NCBI GenBank assembly: GCA_051646105.1 | Contig: JBOFCO010000147.1 | Coordinates: 1-16,409, forward strand | From: JBOFCO01 sp051646105 | Lineage (GTDB): Bacteria > Pseudomonadota > Alphaproteobacteria > Rhodobacterales > Rhodobacteraceae | Direction: 5' to 3' | DNA: 16,409 bases | Part shown: one piece after another, positions 1 through 7,466 of the stretch | How positions within the stretch are numbered: the first letter of the stretch is position 1 | Layout of the letters: each line of letters begins with the position of its first letter | Made by a program: the position numbers and the translations under genes | Notes under the pieces: model-generated | Seen by the model: only the letters and a program-made list of their open reading frames with translations | What the model was told of the DNA's origin: nothing | Database searches by the model: none

Positions 1-62
1 ATCTCCATGATCGGTTTTTTCTTGGCTTCGCGTGCAATCTCGATATCGGTCTTGAAGGCCAT
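1..62 (-). CDS. fhs: Formate--tetrahydrofolate ligase, N-terminal fragment
   Basis: Only the first 20 codons lie in the window; the gene continues beyond position 1. The visible start reads MAFKTDIEIAREAKKKPIME, which I recognise as the typical N-terminus of formyltetrahydrofolate synthetase. This enzyme makes 10-formyl-THF from formate, THF and ATP in cytosolic one-carbon metabolism. The start at 62 is preferred because GGGAG at 73-69 sits 6 nt upstream. An in-frame ATG two codons earlier (68-66) would abut that ribosome binding site directly. A 179-nt gap separates it from the MOSC gene, so it probably has its own promoter. The identification rests on 20 residues only. Confidence 0.8.
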   Translation of the reverse strand, partial: MAFKTDIEIAREAKKKPIME

Positions 63-170
63 CTGCATCTCCCTGGGGGACGTTCCCCTTTGCGCGAAGT
101 GTTAGCGACGGATTGCCCCCGTGTGAGGCGCTTTTCCGACCTTTGGCCCACGATTTTCGCCAGCACGCGT

Positions 171-182
171 TTCCGATCGGAA
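171..182. promoter_or_regulatory. Perfect 12-bp palindrome upstream of fhs
   Basis: TTCCGATCGGAA is a perfect palindrome about 110 nt upstream of the fhs start codon, in an otherwise empty, AT-richer gap (63-241). A separate inverted pair, ATTGGAA at 185-191 and TTCCAAT at 227-233, lies just upstream. I see no convincing terminator after the MOSC stop at 242 and no clear -35/-10 pair. An operator for fhs is an inference from position and symmetry only. Confidence 0.3.
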
Positions 183-241
183 AAATTGGAACGCTTTCTG
201 AAAAATCATCATAAATAGAACGGAAATTCCAATATGCCCGG

Positions 242-844
242 TCAAGCTTCGGCGCGTACCATGTCAAGGCAGGCCCAGACCGGCTGGTCGGGAATATGCA
301 GGCGGACCGAATCGCCCAGTCGGAACACGCCCTCGCGCTCCACCCATGCGGTGACCCCCCTTCGCCCTGCCGCTGCGGGCTTGAACGTCGCCCCCTTCCC
401 CGGATACATCCGCTCGATGGCCCGTGCGGGAATGGAACAGGGCCGGTTTTCCATGTCGACGACCAGCGATGCCCCTGACGTGCCGATCAGCCGCGATCCG
501 GGGGGTACATGGCTGAAATCGGGAATGCCGCGCAGCACAACCGTTGCCCCCAGCAATGACGGCGACAGGCTTTCCAGGCCCATGTCGAAAGCAATGGCGG
601 AAAGCTCCTCATCCGACAGGATCGACACCTGCCTTGTGTTCCGGATTTCGGTGCCGCGCGGATATTGCCCGGTCACACGGCTGCATGAAGCGCGGGTCAG
701 GCCGGAATGGACCTCTCCCCCAATGCCCGAGAAGCCCGCAAAAATCTCGGTCGCCGGTTCAGCGTCCAGAATATCCGCCTGTCCTGTTATTCGGCCCAGC
801 CAGGTGATTGTGGCGTGAAACGCCGTCTGCTTCAGCGCGGGCAT
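242..844 (-). CDS. MOSC domain-containing protein
   Basis: A 200-aa cytosolic protein that is essentially one MOSC domain, the fold shared with the C-terminus of molybdenum-cofactor sulfurases and with the YiiM/MARC families. MOSC proteins bind Moco, and some transfer sulfur or reduce N-hydroxylated compounds. Typical elements are GIGGEVHSGLTRASC (about 40-54), the RNTRQVSILSDEEL block (about 68-81), ENRPC with the candidate metal-ligand Cys at 136, and the late GRRGVTAWVEREG motif (about 160-172). It begins 3 nt after the tam stop and is last in the corA-tam-MOSC unit. Its ribosome binding site is weak (GTGAG close to the ATG), which fits translational coupling. The substrate cannot be inferred. 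Confidence 0.85.
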   Translation of the reverse strand: MPALKQTAFHATITWLGRITGQADILDAEPATEIFAGFSGIGGEVHSGLTRASCSRVTGQYPRGTEIRNTRQVSILSDEELSAIAFDMGLESLSPSLLGATVVLRGIPDFSHVPPGSRLIGTSGASLVVDMENRPCSIPARAIERMYPGKGATFKPAAAGRRGVTAWVEREGVFRLGDSVRLHIPDQPVWACLDMVRAEA

Positions 845-847
845 GGC

Positions 848-1627
848 TCACGTTTCCAGATGCAGCGTCAGAAACAGGCGCCGGAACGGGAAAAGGACCG
901 ATCCGTCCCGCTCTGCCGGATAGGCCGAAGCAAGGGCAGCTTCATAGCTGGCGATATAATGTGCGGCTTCATCATCGGTCAGCCGTGCCAGCATCGGGCG
1001 CATCGCGGTGCTTTCGGTAAAAGCCCGCACGGGGTGACAGCCGTCAGCCGTTGCCGGAAGACGTTGCAGATATTCCGTTTCCCAGACCGACACGCGGCCA
1101 GCAGGCGCCAGCAGCCGGTAATAGACATCCGGCGCATGAACCGGGGCCTGCCAGTGCGCATAGTCGAAACGGTCAGGAAAATGTGCCTGCGCAAGATCGC
1201 GCAGGAACCGGTGCGAAGCTGCGGCGAACTGGCGGGGCATCTGCACCGCCAGCACCCCGCCCGGCATCAGCAGGCCGGTCAGTCGCAACAACAGATCGTC
1301 GTGATCCGGCAACCAGTGCAACGCGGCATTTGAAAAAATCAGCGCCTGCGGGCGCTCCGGCTGCCAGTGCCCGGCGTCCGCCTCTTCCAGCATGTCGTAA
1401 AGTCCGGTCTCGCGCGCCTCTTTCAGCATCGAGGCAGAGAGGTCTACCCCGGTCAGCGGTGCATCCGGATAAGCCTCGCGCAGCGGGCGCGCCATGACGC
1501 CCGCACCACAACCCAGATCGGTGATGCCGCCCGGTGGAAGCGGCCCGATGGTCCGAAGCAGGTCAAGAGCTGGCCGCAGCCGCAGATCGGAAAACCGCGC
1601 ATAGGCAAGAGGATTCCAGTCCGCCAT
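848..1627 (-). CDS. tam: Trans-aconitate 2-methyltransferase
   Basis: A 259-aa SAM-dependent class I methyltransferase. Tam methylates trans-aconitate, a by-product that inhibits aconitase, to its monomethyl ester in the cytosol. The N-terminus MADWNPLAYARFSDLRLRPA closely follows the E. coli pattern MSDWNP..YL.FS..R.RPA. The SAM motif DLGCGAGVMARPL starts at Asp37, followed by GVDLSASML. The later blocks NAALHWLPDH and GGVLAVQMP also match the family, as does the length (E. coli 252 aa). I chose the ATG at 1627 because it starts exactly at this family N-terminus and has AGGAAAGG upstream inside the end of corA. A 30-residue upstream extension has no family support. The start shares one base with the corA stop (TGATG). 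Confidence 0.92.
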   Translation of the reverse strand: MADWNPLAYARFSDLRLRPALDLLRTIGPLPPGGITDLGCGAGVMARPLREAYPDAPLTGVDLSASMLKEARETGLYDMLEEADAGHWQPERPQALIFSNAALHWLPDHDDLLLRLTGLLMPGGVLAVQMPRQFAAASHRFLRDLAQAHFPDRFDYAHWQAPVHAPDVYYRLLAPAGRVSVWETEYLQRLPATADGCHPVRAFTESTAMRPMLARLTDDEAAHYIASYEAALASAYPAERDGSVLFPFRRLFLTLHLET

Positions 1628-2598
1628 CACAGCCAACCTTTCCTGCGGAAATAAAGATAGGGCAGCACAGCAGAAACGACCATCATGCCAAGCGCCATGG
1701 GATAGCCGAACCACCATTTTAGTTCCGGAAGATGCACGAAGTTCATCCCGTAGATCGACGCGATCAGGGTTGGTGGAAGGAATACGAAGGCAACAACCGA
1801 GAATATCTTGATGATGTCGGATTGCTGCATGTTGATGAAGCCCAATGTGGCATCCAGCAGAAATCCGATCTTGTGGCCATGGGTGGCCGCGTAATCCATC
1901 AGCGAGTGAATATCGCGCAGCATGGCCTTGGTGCGGGCCTTTTCGCCCCGATCGGCGGCGGCACTGCCGATCTTCTGGTTCAGCACGGCCACAACACGAT
2001 CGAGGGTGCTCAGGCTTTCCTGCAGTTTCGCATTCAGGTCCTCTGCCTGTCCGATCCGGTCCAGAAGCACGGACAGCCTGTCCCTGGCGCGGGTGCCGGA
2101 CTTGTCCCGCCGGAACAATTGTGCCGAAAGCCCGTCCAGTGTGCTGCCAACACCTTCCAGCAGATCGGCAAGCCGGTCGACCAGCGTTTCAAGCAGTGCC
2201 AGAAGAACCCCCGGCGCGTCGCGGCAGCCCATGTCACCCGCCGCAGCCCGTTCGGAAAAGGTACGGATGGAACGCGGCTGATGATAACGAACCGTCACCA
2301 GCCGCCCCCCGGAAAGGATGAACGTGACTGGCGCAAGAACAGGCGTTTCACCGTCATGCAGCGAAACGATGGACGCTGTAAGAAACTGCGCGCCATCCAC
2401 GGCATAGATGCGTGACGTGCTTTCGATTTCCTGCATCTCACCCTTGGTGGGAATGTCGAATTCCAATGCAGCTTCTACCAGCCTTTCCTCGGCCTCTGTC
2501 GGGCTTTGCATGTCGATCCAGACGGCCTGCATCAGCGCCGCCCCGGCATCCGGTGCAGCAATCAGGCGGTTTTCGTTCAGAACATAGGCCTCGATCAT
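1627..2598 (-). CDS. corA: CorA-type magnesium transporter
   Basis: A 323-aa inner-membrane divalent cation channel of the CorA family, mediating Mg2+ (also Co2+/Ni2+) uptake as a pentamer. The signature YGMNF is at 283-287, at the end of the first of two C-terminal membrane helices (about 260-282 and 297-316). The protein ends in a basic RRKGWL tail. The large N-terminal cytosolic domain includes the helical stretch with KLQESLSTLDRVVAVLNQKI near the stalk helix. Length is usual for the family. The ribosome binding site before the ATG at 2598 is weak (GGAA). It starts about 80 nt after the ftsH terminator, so a promoter should lie in that gap, but I cannot place one. It is translationally linked to tam downstream. 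Confidence 0.93.
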   Translation of the reverse strand: MIEAYVLNENRLIAAPDAGAALMQAVWIDMQSPTEAEERLVEAALEFDIPTKGEMQEIESTSRIYAVDGAQFLTASIVSLHDGETPVLAPVTFILSGGRLVTVRYHQPRSIRTFSERAAAGDMGCRDAPGVLLALLETLVDRLADLLEGVGSTLDGLSAQLFRRDKSGTRARDRLSVLLDRIGQAEDLNAKLQESLSTLDRVVAVLNQKIGSAAADRGEKARTKAMLRDIHSLMDYAATHGHKIGFLLDATLGFINMQQSDIIKIFSVVAFVFLPPTLIASIYGMNFVHLPELKWWFGYPMALGMMVVSAVLPYLYFRRKGWL

Positions 2599-2676
2599 TC
2601 TGGCATTCCGCAGGTTGCTGACCCTGTTCGGGCAGCCGCAGAAAAACCCGCAATCCCCGTCGGCGCAAGCAAAGAA

Positions 2677-2705
2677 AAACCCCGCCGGGCGAAGCGGCGG
2701 GGTTT
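2677..2705 (-). terminator. Rho-independent terminator of ftsH
   Basis: An 11-bp perfect stem (AAACCCCGCCG with CGGCGGGGTTT) with a 7-nt loop. On the minus strand it is followed by an uninterrupted T-run continuing as TTTTTCTTT. It begins about 20 nt after the ftsH stop and separates ftsH from corA. The plus strand has a poorer T-tract, so it mainly serves ftsH. Confidence 0.93.
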
Positions 2706-2725
2706 CTTGGCCTTATACCGGCGCA

Positions 2726-4642
2726 TCAGGCCGTGGGTTCGGGTTCCAGTCCGCCTTTGGGTCCGCGCGGCTTGGTCGTCTTGGGGATCGCCAGCACTGA
2801 CCCGCTGTTGTCGGACGAAGGCGTATCATCACCGCCACCGTCGCGCCGCAGCGGCTCCCCGGCGATGACCTTGCGGATTTCGTCGCCTGTCAGGGTTTCA
2901 TATTCCAGCAGCCCCTCGGCCAGACGCTTCAGATCATCCGCCTTTTCCGTCAGGATGTGCTTTGCGGTTTCATAGCCCTCGTCGATCAGGCGGCGTACCT
3001 CCTCATCGATCAGTTTCTGCGTTTCGGCAGAATGATGGCTGCCACCCGAATAGGTGCCAAGATAGCTTTGCTGCTCATTGGCATAGTCGATATGGCCGAT
3101 CTTGTCCGACATGCCGAACTGCGTGACCATCGCCCGCGCAATCCGCGTCACCTGCTGGATGTCCGATGTAGCGCCCGATGTTACCTGATCCTTGCCAAAG
3201 ATCAGCTCCTCGGCCACCTTGCCGCCCATCGCCATGGCAATCTTGGACTTGTATTTGGTGAAGGTCACCGAAAGCTGGTCGCGTTCCGGCAATGACAGCA
3301 CCAGCCCCAGCGCCCGGCCGCGCGGGATGATCGTTGCCTTGTGGATCGGGTCGTGCTGCGGCACGTTCAGGCCGACGATTGCATGGCCGGCCTCGTGATA
3401 GGCGGTCAGCTTCTTCTCGTCCTCGGACATGACCATGCTGCGCCGTTCGGCACCCATCATCACCTTGTCCTTGGCCGATTCGAAATCGATCATCGTCACG
3501 AACTTGCGGCCCACACGCGCGGCCATCAGCGCGGCTTCGTTCACCAGATTGGCCAGATCGGCACCCGAAAAGCCCGGCGTGCCGCGCGCAATGATGCGCA
3601 GATCGACATCGGGGCCCAGCGGCACCTTGCGGGCATGGACGGACAGGATCTTTTCCCTGCCCTTGATATCGGGGTTCGGCACCTGGATCTGGCGGTCGAA
3701 GCGGCCGGGACGCAGGAGGGCCGGGTCCAGCACGTCGGGGCGGTTGGTGGCCGCGACGATGATGATGCCCTCGTTCGCCTCGAACCCGTCCATTTCGACC
3801 AGAAGCTGGTTCAGCGTCTGTTCGCGTTCGTCGTTGCCGCCGCCATAGCCCACGCCGCGCGACCGGCCCACGGCATCAATTTCATCGATGAACACGATGC
3901 ACGGCGCGTTCTTCTTGGCTTGGTCGAACATGTCGCGCACACGGGACGCACCGACGCCTACAAACATTTCCACGAAATCGGAACCGGAAATGGTGAAGAA
4001 CGGCACGCCGGCCTCGCCAGCAATTGCGCGGGCCAGCAGGGTTTTACCCGTGCCGGGCGGGCCGACCAGCAGAGCGCCCTTCGGAATTTTGCCGCCAAGA
4101 CGGCTGAACTTCTGCGGGTTGCGCAGGAATTCGACGATTTCCTCAAGTTCTTCCTTGGCCTCGTCGATCCCGGCCACATCGTCAAAGGTCACGCGACCAT
4201 GCTTTTCGGTCAGCAGCTTGGCGCGCGACTTGCCAAAGCCCATGGCTCCGCCACGTCCGCCACCCTGCATCCGGTTCATGAAGAATATCCAGACACCGAT
4301 CAGCAACAGGAACGGCAACCAGACCCCAAGCAGGGACAGGAAGCCGGACTGTTCTTGCGGTGTTGCCTCGACGGCGACATTCTTGTTCAGCAGGCGTTCG
4401 GTAATTTCTTCGCCGCTGGGCTTGATCGCCAGATATTGTTCGCCATCGGCGGCACGGATCAGCAGGCGTTCGCCGTCGATGCGCACGCTGGAAACATCCC
4501 CCGCCTCGACCTTGTGAAGGAAATCTGAATAGCTGATTTCGCGGGACTGCAAAGTCGATTGCCCGCCACTGAAGACGTTGAACAACATCAGGATCAGCAG
4601 AAAAAGCACAACCCAGAATGCAATGTTACGCGCGTTTCCCAA
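2726..4642 (-). CDS. ftsH: ATP-dependent zinc metalloprotease FtsH
   Basis: A 638-aa membrane-anchored AAA+ protease that degrades misfolded membrane proteins and regulatory targets as a hexamer. Transmembrane helices are at about 7-25 and 103-121 with a periplasmic segment between them. Walker A GPPGTGKT is at 194-201 and Walker B IVFIDEID at 249-256. The second region of homology includes RPGRFDR at 311-317. The zinc site HEAGH is at 416-420, with a probable third ligand Asp494 in TSGATSDIQQ. The start is a TTG: no other start gives the family N-terminus GNARNIAFW, and GGAGG at 4655-4651 sits 8 nt upstream. The C-terminal tail is acidic then Pro/Gly/Lys-rich, as in many alphaproteobacteria. 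A candidate promoter lies upstream and a strong terminator downstream, so it is probably its own unit, possibly with read-through from tilS. Confidence 0.98.
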   Translation of the reverse strand: MGNARNIAFWVVLFLLILMLFNVFSGGQSTLQSREISYSDFLHKVEAGDVSSVRIDGERLLIRAADGEQYLAIKPSGEEITERLLNKNVAVEATPQEQSGFLSLLGVWLPFLLLIGVWIFFMNRMQGGGRGGAMGFGKSRAKLLTEKHGRVTFDDVAGIDEAKEELEEIVEFLRNPQKFSRLGGKIPKGALLVGPPGTGKTLLARAIAGEAGVPFFTISGSDFVEMFVGVGASRVRDMFDQAKKNAPCIVFIDEIDAVGRSRGVGYGGGNDEREQTLNQLLVEMDGFEANEGIIIVAATNRPDVLDPALLRPGRFDRQIQVPNPDIKGREKILSVHARKVPLGPDVDLRIIARGTPGFSGADLANLVNEAALMAARVGRKFVTMIDFESAKDKVMMGAERRSMVMSEDEKKLTAYHEAGHAIVGLNVPQHDPIHKATIIPRGRALGLVLSLPERDQLSVTFTKYKSKIAMAMGGKVAEELIFGKDQVTSGATSDIQQVTRIARAMVTQFGMSDKIGHIDYANEQQSYLGTYSGGSHHSAETQKLIDEEVRRLIDEGYETAKHILTEKADDLKRLAEGLLEYETLTGDEIRKVIAGEPLRRDGGGDDTPSSDNSGSVLAIPKTTKPRGPKGGLEPEPTA

Positions 4643-4683
4643 GGGGAATTCCTCCGGTATCTCCGCAAGTGCGGCATTGCTCT

Positions 4684-4711
4684 AAAATAGAGACGCAGGC
4701 GGCGGATTCAA
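4684..4711 (-). promoter_or_regulatory. Candidate ftsH promoter
   Basis: On the minus strand, TTGAAT (4711-4706) and TATTTT (4689-4684) are separated by 16 nt. They lie about 45 nt upstream of the ftsH TTG, and the -35 overlaps the tilS stop codon. The -35 also contains GAATC, a GANTC site of the type methylated by CcrM in alphaproteobacteria. Heat-shock sigma (RpoH) control of ftsH is known in other bacteria; TTGAA would suit it, but the -10 is not diagnostic. A small hairpin (4663-4674) follows in the leader. Confidence 0.4.
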
Positions 4712-5973
4712 TGCGATAATAGGGTCGCGTGGAATTCCGCCCCGTCGCGCAGCAGATGCGCCTCATAGCCGGCTGACCGGCCGGCCAAAGGTGCGGCGAT
4801 CAAATGCTGTCCACGCCACAGGGCGGGCGATGACAGAACCGATGCGCGCGGCAGGCCACCAGCGCGCCAGTCCGGACACTCCGCGATGCCTGCTTCGCCA
4901 AGCGCCCGGATTTCCAAGGACGTGTCAGCGTCACAAACTTTAATATTTTCAGTATCTTGCGACGCATTCATCCGCCACCTGCCATCCCAGATTCCGTCCG
5001 AAAATGCAATGGCAGCGGCGACGGAACTGGGTTCCCGCACAATACGGATGCTTGCTGCGCCGGCCAGGATCAGGCAGCCTGCAAGCGACCGGCGAACCGG
5101 TCTTTCCAATGCCCTATCAAGCGCCCGTAAGGCCGACAGCCTTGGGCGATAGACAGCCGATGACACCCAGCACAACGCATGGGCAAGCAATCGCAGCCGC
5201 GTTTCCGCAGGGGCAAGCAAATACGGTTCCCGCGCGATCAGAACATCACCGCGGTCAAGCCGGACCGCTGCTGTCGACAGGTCATGTGCGGCCTGCGACA
5301 GCACGCGGCGGGCTTCGGCCTGCATCGCTGCCGTTTCAACCAGCCGCTCGACTCCCAGGCCTAACGGTTCCAGCAAGGCCAGCGCCCGGCGCGCCTTGAC
5401 CCGGTCATAACCCGGATCGTCGTTGCTGGCATCCTCGGCCCAGTGCTGCCCGATCACCCGCAGATGATCGCGCAGCGCGTCGCGGCGCACCGACAGCAGC
5501 GGACGCACCCACAGGATGCCCCTGGCCTTTCGCTCTGCCGCCATAGCCGAAAGCCCGTCCACCCCGGACCCGCGCGCCAGCCGCATCAGAAAGGTTTCCG
5601 CCTGATCGTCGGCGGTGTGGGCCAACGCCACCGCAGTCATGCCCAGAGTCTGCGCACACTCCGCCATCAGCCCGGTCCGTCCGCGCCGTGCCGCATCCTG
5701 AAGGTTGCCCTGCCCATCCCAGTGCCAGTGCAGGACATGGTGGGGAATGGACAGCGCAGCGCAGGCACGCGCCACCAAAGCCACCTCGGCATCGGCCTCT
5801 GCACGCAGGCCGTGGTGAACGGTCATGGCGTGCAGCGCCACCCCCCGTCCCGCCAGCAACCGCAGCAGCGCCATGGAATCGCCCCCGCCCGAAACGGCGA
5901 CGCCCAGACGCTGGAAACGTCCGGGCGCAAGAAATTTTTCGATGGCGCCTTGCGGGCTTTCGGTCAGGAACAC
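4708..5973 (-). CDS. tilS: tRNA(Ile)-lysidine synthetase
   Basis: A 421-aa cytosolic N-type ATP pyrophosphatase. TilS attaches lysine to C34 of the CAU-anticodon tRNA(Ile), so that it reads AUA and is charged with Ile. The PP-loop AVSGGGDSMALL carries SGGGDS at 28-33. Further family blocks are HHGLRAEAD, HTADDQAETFLMRLARGSG and the WAEDASNDDPGYDRVKAR region. The C-terminal part is divergent, as usual. The start is inferred as GTG at 5973: no ATG exists between the cpoB stop and the PP-loop, and an extension to 6057 would lie wholly inside cpoB. This start overlaps the cpoB 3' end by 10 nt, suggesting translational coupling. The exact start is uncertain. Confidence 0.92.
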   Translation of the reverse strand: MFLTESPQGAIEKFLAPGRFQRLGVAVSGGGDSMALLRLLAGRGVALHAMTVHHGLRAEADAEVALVARACAALSIPHHVLHWHWDGQGNLQDAARRGRTGLMAECAQTLGMTAVALAHTADDQAETFLMRLARGSGVDGLSAMAAERKARGILWVRPLLSVRRDALRDHLRVIGQHWAEDASNDDPGYDRVKARRALALLEPLGLGVERLVETAAMQAEARRVLSQAAHDLSTAAVRLDRGDVLIAREPYLLAPAETRLRLLAHALCWVSSAVYRPRLSALRALDRALERPVRRSLAGCLILAGAASIRIVREPSSVAAAIAFSDGIWDGRWRMNASQDTENIKVCDADTSLEIRALGEAGIAECPDWRAGGLPRASVLSSPALWRGQHLIAAPLAGRSAGYEAHLLRDGAEFHATLLSH

Positions 5974-6812
5974 CCGAGCGCCTGCATCGCGGTTGCGGCC
6001 TCTGCCGCAGGGGCACCTCCGGGAAAGCGCGTGCCAACCTCTGCCAGCGTCACGCAAGCCTCTTGCGTCTGGCCCAGCACACCGAGGCTAGCACCAAGTT
6101 TCAGCAGGGCTTCCGGTGCGCGGGGGCCATTCGGCGCCCCCGAAAACGCCTCAAGATACGACCGCGCGGCACCCTGGGTGTCGTTCAGCTTGGTCAGCGC
6201 CTCGCCGCGCAGATACTGCGCTTCGGATGTCAGCGGACCGCCTGTGTAGGTCTGCGCGAAGGCGGCGAAAAGCTCTGCCGCACGCTGGTGTTCGCCCGCA
6301 TCGAGGGCGGTCTTGGCGGCATCAAAATCCGCCTGCTCGCCCACCGCAAGCTCCACACCGCCCGCAGGGGGCGTTGTTGTCGCCGTACCACCGGCGGCAG
6401 GTGCTGTCGCGCCACCTGCGGGCAGTTCGCCGCCCCCCAGCGTGGTGGTTTCGCCCAGCTTGGATACATCCCCGCCTTCCAGTTCGACCAGACGGAACTC
6501 CAGATCGGCTATCCGCCTTGTGCCATCGGTGACAACGGCGTTCAGCCGCCCCTCCAGCGCTTCAGCCTTGCCGGTCAGGCGCACCAGTTCCGCCTCGATC
6601 GCGTTGACACGATCAATGGTCGTGCCGCCCGCCGCCGGGGCCGCAGCCCCGCCGGTGGTGGAAAGCTCACGTTTCAGCTTCTGCACGTCGACATGCAGGA
6701 CGGACAGCTCTTGCCGGATGTCGGCCAGCGTTTCCTCACGGCTCTGCGCATGGGCAAAGCCGCCCAAGAAGACCGCAAGGACAATACCGCCGAAAATTCC
6801 GCGCATCTGCAT
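5964..6812 (-). CDS. cpoB: Tol-Pal system protein CpoB (YbgF)
   Basis: A 282-aa periplasmic protein. CpoB binds TolA and, in E. coli, coordinates peptidoglycan synthesis by PBP1B with outer-membrane constriction. The signal peptide spans residues 1-22 with cleavage after AHA. Next is a Leu-heptad coiled-coil region (about 25-110, the trimerisation segment), then a Gly/Ala/Pro/Thr-rich linker (about 115-155), then C-terminal TPR repeats with EAQYLRGEALTKLND and PEALLKLGASLG. The start at 6812 is chosen because AAGGGA lies 7 nt upstream and it gives a short signal peptide; an ATG two codons later is possible. It follows pal by 39 nt. This is the usual last gene of the tol-pal cluster. Confidence 0.93.
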   Translation of the reverse strand: MQMRGIFGGIVLAVFLGGFAHAQSREETLADIRQELSVLHVDVQKLKRELSTTGGAAAPAAGGTTIDRVNAIEAELVRLTGKAEALEGRLNAVVTDGTRRIADLEFRLVELEGGDVSKLGETTTLGGGELPAGGATAPAAGGTATTTPPAGGVELAVGEQADFDAAKTALDAGEHQRAAELFAAFAQTYTGGPLTSEAQYLRGEALTKLNDTQGAARSYLEAFSGAPNGPRAPEALLKLGASLGVLGQTQEACVTLAEVGTRFPGGAPAAEAATAMQALGCS

Positions 6813-6851
6813 CTGCCCGTCCCTTGTCAAACCGTGCCTACGTCAAACCGG

Positions 6852-7358
6852 TCAGACGCCCGCACCAGCCGAAATCACCGTGACGGCACGGCGGTTCTTG
6901 GCATAGCACGCTTCTTCCGAACACAGTTCCAGCGGGCGTTCCTTGCCATAGGACACGGTGCGCAGCCTTGCGGGCGATACGCCCTGTGCCACAAGGAATT
7001 CCTGCACCGCGCTGGCGCGGCGTGCACCAAGAGCAATGTTGTATTCGCGGGTGCCCTGTTCGTCGGCATGGCCTTCAATGATCGCCGAATAGGCGGTGTT
7101 CTGGTTCAGCCATTGCGCCTGTCCGGCCAGAACCTGCTGCGCTTCCGGGGTCAGCACCGACTGGTCGACGGCGAACAGCACCCGGTCACCGATGGTGCTG
7201 GCGAAATACGCCGGAGAGGTGGGATCGTTCACCCCGCCAAGGCCCGCCTGCCCCAGACCGCCCGCGCCATCTGCGCCAAGGCCGGTATTCTTGGGATTGT
7301 TGCAGGCCGACAGCGCCAGCGCGCCAACCAGAAGAAGCGTAGAACCGAGAAGTTTCAT
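6852..7358 (-). CDS. pal: Peptidoglycan-associated lipoprotein Pal
   Basis: A 168-aa outer-membrane lipoprotein that anchors the outer membrane to peptidoglycan and binds TolB. The lipobox LSAC places the lipidated Cys at residue 19. Asn20 at +2 is not the Asp retention signal, so outer-membrane sorting is expected. A Gly-rich linker follows, then an OmpA-like domain (about 60-165) with FAVDQSVLTPEA, EGHADEQGTREYNIALGARRA and SYGKERPLE, containing the Asp and Arg that bind diaminopimelate. The start at 7358 gives a proper lipoprotein signal; a longer in-frame ORF upstream does not. The ribosome binding site is weak (AGGCGG, 8 nt away). A strong hairpin lies between tolB and pal. Confidence 0.97.
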   Translation of the reverse strand: MKLLGSTLLLVGALALSACNNPKNTGLGADGAGGLGQAGLGGVNDPTSPAYFASTIGDRVLFAVDQSVLTPEAQQVLAGQAQWLNQNTAYSAIIEGHADEQGTREYNIALGARRASAVQEFLVAQGVSPARLRTVSYGKERPLELCSEEACYAKNRRAVTVISAGAGV

Positions 7359-7425
7359 GAAGGGAACCGCCTTTGTTATGTGCTCGATTGCGGGCAAGAT
7401 AGCACCGGTTTTCGGGTTTGAAAAC

Positions 7426-7457
7426 GTCAGCCCGATCACGCTTCGTGTCGGGCTGAC
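7426..7457 (-). terminator. Strong hairpin between tolB and pal (attenuator or processing site)
   Basis: GTCAGCCCGA pairs with TCGGGCTGAC (10 bp), and CACG/CGTG extend the stem by 4 bp after a single bulge, leaving a 3-nt loop. It starts 10 nt after the tolB stop. On the minus strand it is followed by only GTTTTC, so it may be a leaky terminator or an RNA-stability element. A weaker alternative stem CTTCGT/ACGAAG (7441-7461) overlaps it. Confidence 0.55.
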
Positions 7458-7466
7458 GAAGGATCA

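Noticed and set aside
3341..4528. 395-codon plus-strand open frame opposite ftsH
   Set aside because: Antisense shadow of the highly conserved FtsH AAA and membrane regions; composition is His/Gln/Arg-rich and not protein-like.
5688..7421. 577-codon plus-strand open frame across tilS, cpoB and pal
   Set aside because: It runs antisense to three recognisable genes, is Arg/His/Gly-biased as expected for a GC-rich shadow frame, and shows no domain.
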